Origin: Fidelibacterota bacterium REDSEA-S14_B6
GTDB taxonomy: Bacteria; Fidelibacterota; Marinisomatia; Marinisomatales; S15-B10
DNA: 5,192 bases
Assembly: GCA_001626655.1 (NCBI GenBank)
Contig: LUOC01000099.1
Location: forward strand, 1 to 5,192
Direction: 5' to 3'
Shown here: piece by piece, positions 1 through 5,192 of the stretch
How the letters are laid out: each line of letters opens with the position of its first letter
Numbering within the stretch: position 1 is the stretch's first letter
The notes under the pieces: model-generated
Databases searched by the model: none
What the model saw: the letters and a program-made list of their open reading frames with translations, nothing else
What the model was told of the DNA's origin: nothing
Translations under genes and position numbers: made by a program

Positions 1-1
1 G

Positions 2-175
2 GTTGGCCCAGCGGTGGTGATCTATCCGAGCGGCCTTTGGTATACAGGCGTCAGCGTGGACGACGTGCTGGAGATTTTCGAAAAATCTGTCCTTGGTGAT
101 GAACCGGTGGAGCGGCTACTGGCTAGGGAAGAGACTTGGGAGGAGCTCACCCGGTTGAGGGCTCAGAGCGGGTAG
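2..175 (+). CDS. C-terminal end of a thioredoxin-like [2Fe-2S] ferredoxin (partial, 5' end outside window)
   Basis: The reading frame is open from base 2 and encodes the last 57 residues, ending in TAG at 173-175. The visible start, VGPAVVIYPSGLWYTGV, followed by VDDVLEIFEKSVLGDEPVERLL, matches what I know of the C-terminal half of thioredoxin-fold [2Fe-2S] ferredoxins (Aquifex Fd / NuoE-like fold). In that family a cysteine ligand pair lies just before the GP.VV.YP.G.WY strand. Those cysteines would be immediately upstream of the window, so cluster binding cannot be confirmed here. The role would be soluble electron transfer; the partner is unknown. The gene is convergent with kmo and shows no functional link to the kynurenine cluster, since KMO takes electrons directly from NAD(P)H. 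The family call is from pattern memory and is fairly secure; a specific role cannot be given. Confidence 0.75.
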   Translation, partial: VGPAVVIYPSGLWYTGVSVDDVLEIFEKSVLGDEPVERLLAREETWEELTRLRAQSG

Positions 176-178
176 CCT

Positions 179-1543
179 CTAAAGGCCTTCGAGTGAGTCA
201 AGGCTGTTCAGAATCAACAGTTCAGCGTTGTCCCAATTAATGTCTCTTGTTGAACTAATCCCCGCAGACAGCTCGTCCAGAATCTCCGCCTGAATTCTGC
301 CACGCCGCATGCATTCACTGTAGGGGATTTGGTGAAACGCCACCATGGAATAGCGAGGGATGAACCGGTCCGGGAATCGGCGCTCAAGCTCGAACTCAAT
401 CTTCTTTTTCAGGAGGAACTCTGGATGAGCCGTGTCGCTCCGCATCTCCACATAATTCTCTAACGCCATCTCGGCGATGGCATCAGTGTCCGGCTTCCGT
501 TTCTGGCTGAACAACGCGAAGAGTTCTTCCCAATCGGCGCCACCATCATCGAGACAAGAATCGAGGACAGTGCAATCTTCGAACGCCGCGTTCATCCCCT
601 GTCCAAAAAAGGGGGCAACGGCATGGGCGGCATCACCCAACAGGAGGAACCTGTCCGCCACATGCCACGGCCAGCATCTAACTGTACCGAGAGGGCCTGT
701 GCGATTCTCGAAGAATTCTGATTCCAGATTGTCAAGGTACGGCACGGCGTCTGGGAACACCTCTTCAAAAAAATGGCGCACCTTTTTGGCGGTGTTCAAC
801 GAGGCGAAACTGGGATCGCCTTCCATGGGGAAGAAGAGTGTGCATGTGAAGGTTCCGTTGCTGTTGGGGAGGGCGATGAGCATGTATTCTCCCCTAGGCC
901 AGATGTGAAGCGCGTTCGGCTCGAGCCGAAAGCCCCCCTCGCCGTCAGCCGGGATAGTCAGCTCTTTGTAACCGTGAGGCAGTCGCTCCAACGAATCTTC
1001 TGCTTCATGATGCTTCTCCATCTCTTCCCTGATGATGGAGCCCGACCCATCTGCCGCGAAAACATGTTCCGCCGCAGTCACGGTAGATTCTCCCGTTGAT
1101 CGATTCTGATGGATGACGGTGCCGTTTTCCAGATCCACCGCGGTGCACGCTTCGTCGAAGAGGATATCCACCTTTCCCGTCGCATCCGCGGCATCCATGA
1201 GCAGTCTGTTCAATCTCGCTCGGGAGACGGAATAGATGACCTCGCTATCATCTTGGCCGTAACGGTGGAACGTGGTCGTCCCGTCAACGGCGTGCATCAG
1301 CCGCCCTTTCATGGGGATCGCCTTCGCCATCACCGCTTCAAGGACGTCTGCCTGTCTTAGCGCGTGAATACCGCGTTCTGAGAGGGCGAGGTTGATGGAC
1401 CGCCCCGCGCTGATTTCACTCTTCCGCATATCGGGGCGGCGCTCAAGGATTGTGACGTGATGATCGCGCCTCGCGAGGAAAATGGAGAGGAGAGGTCCCG
1501 CGAGACCGGCTCCGATTACGAGAATCTCTTTCTCGTCAGTCAC
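179..1543 (-). CDS. kmo: Kynurenine 3-monooxygenase (FAD-dependent)
   Basis: This flavoprotein hydroxylates L-kynurenine to 3-hydroxykynurenine using NAD(P)H and O2. The 454-residue product has the FAD-binding Rossmann motif GAGLAG at residues 11-16, with the ribose-binding acidic residue E34 in LERRPD. The kynurenine monooxygenase signature GRSINLALSERG is at 47-58. R81 and Y95 align with the substrate-contacting Arg and Tyr of the family. YKELTIP is at 192-198, and the second FAD motif GDAAHAVAPFFGQGMN is at 303-318, followed by FED. Bacterial enzymes are about this length. I see no C-terminal membrane helix like that of the mitochondrial form, so it should be cytosolic. The start is GTG at 1543, 12 bp after the kynU stop; no Shine-Dalgarno is visible, which suggests translation coupled to kynU. 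The GAGLAG motif so near the start leaves little room for a later start. It is the last gene of the cluster. Confidence 0.95.
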   Translation of the reverse strand: MTDEKEILVIGAGLAGPLLSIFLARRDHHVTILERRPDMRKSEISAGRSINLALSERGIHALRQADVLEAVMAKAIPMKGRLMHAVDGTTTFHRYGQDDSEVIYSVSRARLNRLLMDAADATGKVDILFDEACTAVDLENGTVIHQNRSTGESTVTAAEHVFAADGSGSIIREEMEKHHEAEDSLERLPHGYKELTIPADGEGGFRLEPNALHIWPRGEYMLIALPNSNGTFTCTLFFPMEGDPSFASLNTAKKVRHFFEEVFPDAVPYLDNLESEFFENRTGPLGTVRCWPWHVADRFLLLGDAAHAVAPFFGQGMNAAFEDCTVLDSCLDDGGADWEELFALFSQKRKPDTDAIAEMALENYVEMRSDTAHPEFLLKKKIEFELERRFPDRFIPRYSMVAFHQIPYSECMRRGRIQAEILDELSAGISSTRDINWDNAELLILNSLDSLEGL

Positions 1544-1555
1544 GTGCTGGAAAAG

Positions 1556-2821
1556 CTAGAGGAGCTTTTTTAGTTCCTCCACGAAATTGAACACATCCAT
1601 GAAGGAGTTATAGAATGGGACAGGCGCAACCCTGATCACCCCAGGCTCACGATAGTCGCATATGATGCCTTCGTCATTGAGCCGCTTGTGGACAGACTTC
1701 GCGCTCTCCCCAAACTGAAGCGACAGCTGGCAACCTCTCTCCTCGCGGTTCCGCGGAGAGATGATGGTGAACGCCTCGGTTGAAGCTTCGTCCAGCAAAT
1801 ATTCCAGATAGCCGGTGAGCAAGAGACTCTTTTCTCGAAGCGACTGCATGCCGACGTCGTCGAACAGGTCCAGCGAAGCGAGCAGTGGCGCGGTGGAAAG
1901 AACGTTGATATTGCTGATCTGCCACCCTTCTGCACCGCGGAGGGGATCGAACTGTTTCGGCATCTCGAACCGCGTCTCTCTGTTGTGTCCCCACCAGCCG
2001 GCAAATCGGGGGAGGTCGTCGCGATTTCCGTGCTTTTCGTGAACGAATGCGGAAGCGACACTCCCGGGGCCGGCGTTGATGTATTTGTAGTTGCACCATG
2101 CAGCGAAGTCCACACCCCAGTCGTGGAGATTGAGAGGGACATTTCCAGCGGCGTGAGCCAGGTCTAGACCGACCATGCATCCCTGATTCTGCCCTGCCTG
2201 TGTTATTTCCGCCAGATCAAAACTTTGTCCGGTGAAGTAGTTCACGCCGCCGATCAGGATCAGAGCGATGGACTTTCCATCCTTGTCTATGGCCTCGAGT
2301 ATATCTTCCTGACGGATGGTCGATTCCCCCTCCGGAGGACTGACCTCGATCATCCCGTCCTCAGGATCGAAGCCGTGGAATTTGAGCTGCGACGCCACCG
2401 CATACTGGTCCGATGGGAACGCTTTCGCTTCCAGCAGGATCTTATAACGATCTTTCGTAGGGCGATAGAAGGAGACCATCAGCAGATGGAGATTGACGGT
2501 GAGAGAGTTCATGACGATCACCTCCGACGGCTTGGCCCCCACAAGTCGGGCGGTTTTATCGGAAAGCGTTGTCTCGTACAGTTCCCACGGCCGCTTGCCG
2601 GCGTGGTGTCCGCCGCCGGCTCGAGTCTTCCACATCTCCATCTCTTCCCAGACGAACTCCATGGCCCGTGTCGGCTGGAGCCCCAGTGAGTTGCCCACGA
2701 GATAGATGCGGTCCTCTCCTTCAGCGTTTCTTGGAATGTGGAACTTACCGCGATAAACAGAGAGAGGATCTGCGCTGTCCATCTCCTTGGCAAAAGTTTC
2801 CCCCGGGCGAAAATCAGTCAT
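1556..2821 (-). CDS. kynU: Kynureninase (PLP-dependent hydrolase)
   Basis: The enzyme cleaves 3-hydroxykynurenine (and kynurenine) to 3-hydroxyanthranilate (or anthranilate) plus L-alanine. The 421-residue protein is normal length for the family and collinear with it. YLVGNSLGL at 40-48 is the usual N-terminal signature. FPSDQY at 135-140 and the PLP-ring aspartate in DLAHAAGN (220-227) follow. The Schiff-base lysine is K246 in CNYKYINAGPG. GWWGH at 275-279 is a typical substrate and cofactor loop, and the C-terminal domain ends with the conserved RVAPVPFYNS (397-406). The ATG start at 2821 lies 9 bp after the ACMSD stop, with no clear Shine-Dalgarno, so translation is probably coupled. Neighbouring kmo supplies its substrate, and the dioxygenase and ACMSD upstream in the operon would take its product. 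Hydroxykynurenine is therefore the likely physiological substrate. No lesion is seen. Confidence 0.96.
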   Translation of the reverse strand: MTDFRPGETFAKEMDSADPLSVYRGKFHIPRNAEGEDRIYLVGNSLGLQPTRAMEFVWEEMEMWKTRAGGGHHAGKRPWELYETTLSDKTARLVGAKPSEVIVMNSLTVNLHLLMVSFYRPTKDRYKILLEAKAFPSDQYAVASQLKFHGFDPEDGMIEVSPPEGESTIRQEDILEAIDKDGKSIALILIGGVNYFTGQSFDLAEITQAGQNQGCMVGLDLAHAAGNVPLNLHDWGVDFAAWCNYKYINAGPGSVASAFVHEKHGNRDDLPRFAGWWGHNRETRFEMPKQFDPLRGAEGWQISNINVLSTAPLLASLDLFDDVGMQSLREKSLLLTGYLEYLLDEASTEAFTIISPRNREERGCQLSLQFGESAKSVHKRLNDEGIICDYREPGVIRVAPVPFYNSFMDVFNFVEELKKLL

Positions 2822-2830
2822 CGGTTCTGT

Positions 2831-3850
2831 TCAAAGGGGGAGAAACTGTTCTTCAGGGAGTCCCAGCCATTCCAGCGCCGTTCTTCCAAGAATCCACTCT
2901 TTGTCGTTCATGGGGAGCTCATCCATGGACTCCACCAACTCTCCCGGCCGAAGTTCTCCCAAAGGGAAGGGGTAGTCGCTCCCGAGGGCGATCCTGTTGG
3001 CGCCAACGAGCTGAATGAGATATCGAAGCATTTCGCGGTCGTGAATTAGCGAATCGACATAGAACTTTCCGAGGAAGTCTCTCGGATTTATTTCTGTCTC
3101 CACCGCTACAAGATCAGGCCGGGCGTGGAAACCCGCCTCAATTCGGCCGATGGCCCCAGGGAAGGCTCCGCCGCCATGAGCGAACGCCACCTTCAAATCA
3201 GGGTACTTCTCAAAGACGCCGCCGAGAACCATACAGCATATGGCGATGGCTGTCTCCGCCGGCATCCCCACAAGCCATTGGAGCCAGTACTTGTCCATCC
3301 GCTCCGGCGACAGCATGTCCCACGGATGGACAAACAGGGAAGCGTCCAGTCCTTCCGCCGCTTCGAAAAAAGGGTGAAACGATTCGTCGTCGAGGTTCCT
3401 GCCGTTCACGTGTGTGCCGATCTGAATTCCGGCGAAGTCCAGTTCTCGGATGCACCGTTCCATCTCGTTGATGGCGAGATCGGTGGACTGAAGCGGGACA
3501 GTGCCCAATCCCACGAACCGTTTCGGGAAGTCGTTTACGACTCCAGAGATATGGTCGTTGAGAAGCTTGGAAAGATCGAGGGCGTCCGCCGCCTTTGCCC
3601 AGTAGCTGAACATAACGGGCACCGTCGACAGCACCTGCACATCCACGGCAGTGGCTGTACACTCTTCCGCTCGGCTTGTAGGATCCCACAGGTTCGATTC
3701 CACTTCACGGAAAAACTTCTCACCCTTCAACATCCGGGCGCAGTTGGGCCTGTGGTGCTCAAGGCGAATGAATTCGCCGTAACCGTACCGCTTCTCTAAG
3801 TCGGGAAGATTCTCAGGGAGTATGTGGGTATGAATATCGACCTTGAGCAA
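2831..3850 (-). CDS. nbaD: 2-amino-3-carboxymuconate-6-semialdehyde decarboxylase (ACMSD)
   Basis: This amidohydrolase-superfamily, zinc-dependent decarboxylase turns 2-amino-3-carboxymuconate semialdehyde into 2-aminomuconate semialdehyde. That diverts carbon from spontaneous cyclisation to quinolinate. The 339-residue sequence shows the whole metal site: H7 and H9 in DIHTHILPE, H175 in FVHPWDM and D292 in LGSDYPFP. The catalytic histidine is H225 in AHGGGAFP. R48 and R236 correspond to the substrate-carboxylate arginines of the Pseudomonas enzyme, by my own residue counting. The start is TTG at 3850, giving MLKVDIHTH. An in-frame TGA lies six codons upstream and no ATG or GTG intervenes, so TTG is effectively the only candidate. 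It follows the dioxygenase stop by 11 bp without a visible Shine-Dalgarno. The family is certain; the symbol follows the Pseudomonas nba nomenclature. Confidence 0.95.
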   Translation of the reverse strand: MLKVDIHTHILPENLPDLEKRYGYGEFIRLEHHRPNCARMLKGEKFFREVESNLWDPTSRAEECTATAVDVQVLSTVPVMFSYWAKAADALDLSKLLNDHISGVVNDFPKRFVGLGTVPLQSTDLAINEMERCIRELDFAGIQIGTHVNGRNLDDESFHPFFEAAEGLDASLFVHPWDMLSPERMDKYWLQWLVGMPAETAIAICCMVLGGVFEKYPDLKVAFAHGGGAFPGAIGRIEAGFHARPDLVAVETEINPRDFLGKFYVDSLIHDREMLRYLIQLVGANRIALGSDYPFPLGELRPGELVESMDELPMNDKEWILGRTALEWLGLPEEQFLPL

Positions 3851-3861
3851 TGGAGAAACCG

Positions 3862-4312
3862 TTAGTCAGGTTTCGCCATCACAGCGCCGCAATCGCCGCA
3901 GGTGCGGTGCTCCTCGCTCTCCCAGTAGCGGTTGAGGATGGGCGGCAGGTCGTCTACGATATTCGTCAGCGGGAAGAACTCTTCATACAGTTTCCCGTTG
4001 CACGATTCACAGAACCACATAAAAGCGTCCTGTTCGCCTTCGCGTCGCTTCCGCTCAACTACGAGACCGACAGTGTCCGTGGGCCGCTGCGGGGAGTGGG
4101 GCGTCCGGGGAGGGAGGAGGAAGATTTCGCCTTCCTTGATGGGGATGTCCTTCCTCGAAATGATAATCTTTCCGGGCGTTTGGACCGCCCACCACCATGA
4201 TGATGAACTCGGCGTCCTCATAGACGCATCTGTTTCCGACAGGCGGTTTCAAGAATTGGCGGTTGTCTTCAATCCACTGCTTGAAATTGATTGGGGGGAT
4301 CATAGTTGCCAT
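3862..4312 (-). pseudogene. nbaC: 3-hydroxyanthranilate 3,4-dioxygenase, frameshifted with an internal deletion
   Basis: The intact enzyme is a cupin that opens the 3-hydroxyanthranilate ring, using Fe(II) and O2. The N-terminal part runs from ATG at 4310-4312 through NFKQWIEDN, LKPPVGN and VVGGPNARKDYH, with R47 and metal ligand H51 in the expected places. At about 4147-4159 the homology jumps to the +1 frame. There it continues as DIPIKEGEIFLLPP, PHSPQR (third metal ligand and substrate Arg), VVERKR and the C-terminal rubredoxin-like pairs CESC and CGDC, ending in TAA at 3862-3864. Only 10 nt separate the H51 codon from the DIPI segment. By my recollection of the Cupriavidus enzyme about 28 residues belong there, so roughly 74 nt are missing, including the metal-ligand glutamate (E57) region. 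The original frame instead runs to a TGA at 4055-4057. As written it cannot make active enzyme. The flanking genes are intact, so an assembly error is a real alternative. Confidence 0.88.
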
Positions 4313-4317
4313 GGCGT

Positions 4318-4323
4318 CTCCTC
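4318..4323 (-). promoter_or_regulatory. Shine-Dalgarno of the 3-hydroxyanthranilate dioxygenase
   Basis: On the minus strand GAGGAG sits 5 nt before the ATG at 4312, a good match in sequence and spacing. It supports that ATG over the in-frame ATG three codons later. It also shows that this genome uses Shine-Dalgarno starts, which makes its absence before ACMSD, kynU and kmo notable. Confidence 0.7.
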
Positions 4324-4333
4324 GTTGTTATTA

Positions 4334-4406
4334 GCCACTAAGTCACTAAGACACCAAGGTTTGACGAAAACAACTCTTCCTCTTAGTGTCTTCGTGACTT
4401 TGTGGC
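4334..4406. repeat. Imperfect inverted repeat made of 8-nt tandem units
   Basis: The left arm (4334-4359) reads GC followed by CACTAAGT, CACTAAGA, CACCAAGG. The right arm (4381-4406), read as reverse complement, is GC followed by CACAAAGT, CACGAAGA, CACTAAGA. By hand alignment the 26-nt arms match at 22 positions, separated by a 21-nt loop. Each arm is itself three degenerate copies of an octamer, CAC-N-AAG-N. The element fills most of the only sizeable gap in the operon, between the deaminase stop and the dioxygenase Shine-Dalgarno. In RNA it would fold into a long hairpin. No T-run follows on either strand, so an intrinsic terminator is unlikely. I recall similar CAC-N-AAG octamer strings as dispersed intergenic repeats in environmental bacterial genomes, but cannot check this here. 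It could be a mobile palindromic element or an mRNA-stabilising hairpin. Confidence 0.85.
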
Positions 4407-4409
4407 GAT

Positions 4410-4829
4410 TCAGATGGTTGCGATGCATTTCAGTTCTATTGCGATGGGCGTCGGCAGAGCGGTCACCTCCACTGTCGTTCTGCACGGCTGTACGTCCGAG
4501 AAATAGTCTCCATAGATACGGTTGAATGTAGCGAAATCTTTCTTCATATTGGTGAGAAAAACAGTGACATCCACAAGTCTCTCCCAAGATGATCCCACAT
4601 CTTCTAGGATGAATCTCACATTGTCAAAGACGGCACGGCATTGGGCCTCTATGTCGTAGTCAATGATCTCTCCCTCCTCAGAGAGCGTCACACCGTGGAT
4701 CTCTTTTTCTCCCAGTCTCCTCGGTCCCACACCTGAGAGAAACAGCAGATCACCCACTCTTCTGGCGTGGGGGTAAGGGCCCACAGGCTCCGGCGCTCGA
4801 GGTGAGTTCAGACCGTCTTCAGCCGTCAT
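4410..4829 (-). CDS. nbaF: 2-aminomuconate deaminase (RidA/YjgF family)
   Basis: The proposed reaction is hydrolytic deamination of 2-aminomuconate to 4-oxalocrotonate, releasing ammonia. The 139-residue protein has the RidA fold signature: an N-terminal APEPVGPYPHARRVGDLLF stretch, LSGVGPR at 31-37, the central YDIEAQCRAVFDNVRFILED helix region (58-77) and VDVTVFLTNM (86-95). The C-terminal block is CRTTVEVTALPTPIAIELK, where R117 and E132 match the conserved RidA active-site Arg and Glu. The stretches HARRVG, SGVGPRR and the ending IELKCIATI resemble the nitrobenzoate-pathway deaminases rather than housekeeping RidA, as far as I can recall. Its place beside the semialdehyde dehydrogenase supports the specific assignment over general imine deaminase. 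The ATG overlaps the dehydrogenase TGA by 4 nt (ATGA at 4826-4829), so the two should be translationally coupled. Confidence 0.88.
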   Translation of the reverse strand: MTAEDGLNSPRAPEPVGPYPHARRVGDLLFLSGVGPRRLGEKEIHGVTLSEEGEIIDYDIEAQCRAVFDNVRFILEDVGSSWERLVDVTVFLTNMKKDFATFNRIYGDYFSDVQPCRTTVEVTALPTPIAIELKCIATI

Positions 4830-5192
4830 ATCTTCACGCAGACATTTTTTGGCTCGGTAAAGAAACGGAGCGCTTCCCAGCCTCCCTCTCGGCCAAGCCC
4901 AGAATTCTTCATGCCGCCAAACGGTGTCCGGAGGTCGCGCAACATCCAGCAGTTAATCCAGACAATGCCCGCCTCGATCTGTGACGCCATCCGGTGCGCC
5001 CTGCTCAGATCGGAGGTCCAGAGCGACGCCGTGAGGCCGTAGTCACTGCTGTTTGCAAGGGTCACTGCTTCCTCCTCCGAATCGAAGGGGAGGAGCGTCA
5101 CCACAGGCCCGAACACCTCTTCCCGGTTAATGCGGCAGTCGGCGTTCAGTCCATCTATCACCGTGGGGGTGATGAACCAGCCGTCCTCACAC
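4826..5192 (-). CDS. nbaE: 2-aminomuconic 6-semialdehyde dehydrogenase, C-terminal part (5' end outside window)
   Basis: This is the end of an NAD-dependent aldehyde dehydrogenase; 121 residues are visible of a family length near 490. In view are GWFITPTV, the cofactor-region motif EEVFGPV (visible residues 24-30) and the C-terminal FGGMKNSGLGREGG (91-104). The ending is FFTEPKNVCVKI. The motif NCWMLRDLRTPFGG is characteristic of the 2-aminomuconate and 2-hydroxymuconate semialdehyde dehydrogenase subgroup, where an arginine in this region contacts the substrate carboxylate. The catalytic cysteine and general-base glutamate lie beyond the right edge and cannot be checked. The operon context, next to the deaminase and ACMSD, selects the amino substrate over the hydroxy one. 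The frame is open without a stop to the edge; the GTG at 5161 is internal. The protein is cytosolic. Confidence 0.88.
   Translation of the reverse strand, partial: CEDGWFITPTVIDGLNADCRINREEVFGPVVTLLPFDSEEEAVTLANSSDYGLTASLWTSDLSRAHRMASQIEAGIVWINCWMLRDLRTPFGGMKNSGLGREGGWEALRFFTEPKNVCVKI

Noticed and set aside
2..175. Ferredoxin as a redox partner of the kynurenine pathway
   Set aside because: It is on the opposite strand. KMO is a single-component NAD(P)H flavoenzyme, and the dioxygenase needs no external reductant in its cycle. Adjacency alone is not evidence.
185..204. Possible hairpin (GCCTT / AAGGC) just after the ferredoxin stop, considered as its terminator
   Set aside because: The stem is only 5 bp with a long loop, lacks a following T-run and lies within kmo coding sequence. 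The support is too weak.
477..1360. Several plus-strand open frames opposite kmo
   Set aside because: All are antisense to well-conserved FAD monooxygenase sequence, and their translations are low in information and rich in Arg/Ser/Pro. They are shadows.
3125..3799. Long open frame on the plus strand (224 codons) antisense to ACMSD
   Set aside because: It lies wholly inside a gene with complete catalytic motifs, its translation shows no recognisable domain, and it has no Shine-Dalgarno or neighbours of its own. It is a by-product of codon bias on the other strand.
4055..4162. Programmed ribosomal frameshift in the dioxygenase
   Set aside because: A shift would join the frames but not supply the roughly 25 missing residues or the metal-ligand glutamate, and no slippery heptamer or typical stimulator is evident at the join.
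4324..4360. Possible internal promoter for the dioxygenase on the minus strand (TTGGTG, 18-nt spacer, TAATAA)
   Set aside because: Each box matches the sigma-70 consensus at only about half its positions, and the boxes overlap the octamer repeat, which explains the pattern better.

Overview
The window is dominated by one minus-strand gene cluster for breakdown of kynurenine (tryptophan) through 3-hydroxyanthranilate and 2-aminomuconate. In transcription order, right to left, it reads: the C-terminal end of a 2-aminomuconic semialdehyde dehydrogenase (running off the right edge), a RidA-type 2-aminomuconate deaminase, a damaged 3-hydroxyanthranilate 3,4-dioxygenase, 2-amino-3-carboxymuconate-6-semialdehyde decarboxylase (ACMSD), kynureninase and kynurenine 3-monooxygenase. 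A plus-strand gene, the C-terminal end of a thioredoxin-fold [2Fe-2S] ferredoxin, enters from the left edge and converges on the cluster with 3 bp between the stop codons.

Layout: 2-175 ferredoxin end (+); 179-1543 kmo (-, GTG start); 1556-2821 kynU (-); 2831-3850 ACMSD (-, TTG start); 3862-4312 broken dioxygenase (-); 4313-4409 the only sizeable intergenic gap, holding a good Shine-Dalgarno and a large imperfect inverted repeat built of 8-nt units; 4410-4829 deaminase (-); 4826-5192 dehydrogenase end (-), joined to the deaminase by an ATGA overlap. The other minus-strand gaps are only 9-12 bp, so this looks like one operon whose promoter lies beyond the right edge.

Together the six enzymes would convert kynurenine to 3-hydroxykynurenine, 3-hydroxyanthranilate, 2-amino-3-carboxymuconate semialdehyde, 2-aminomuconate semialdehyde, 2-aminomuconate and 4-oxalocrotonate. 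ACMSD and the two enzymes after it point to carbon and energy recovery rather than quinolinate/NAD synthesis. Tryptophan or indoleamine dioxygenase, kynurenine formamidase and the 4-oxalocrotonate steps are not in view.

The main anomaly is the dioxygenase. Its N-terminal and C-terminal parts lie in different frames, and about 25 residues between them are missing, including the segment expected to carry the metal-ligand glutamate. It is either a real deletion or a local assembly error. I see no new biological system; the pathway is known. The organism appears to be a moderately GC-rich, probably environmental, bacterium. The kynurenine route and the octamer repeat fit several aerobic lineages, and I would not name a phylum from this window.
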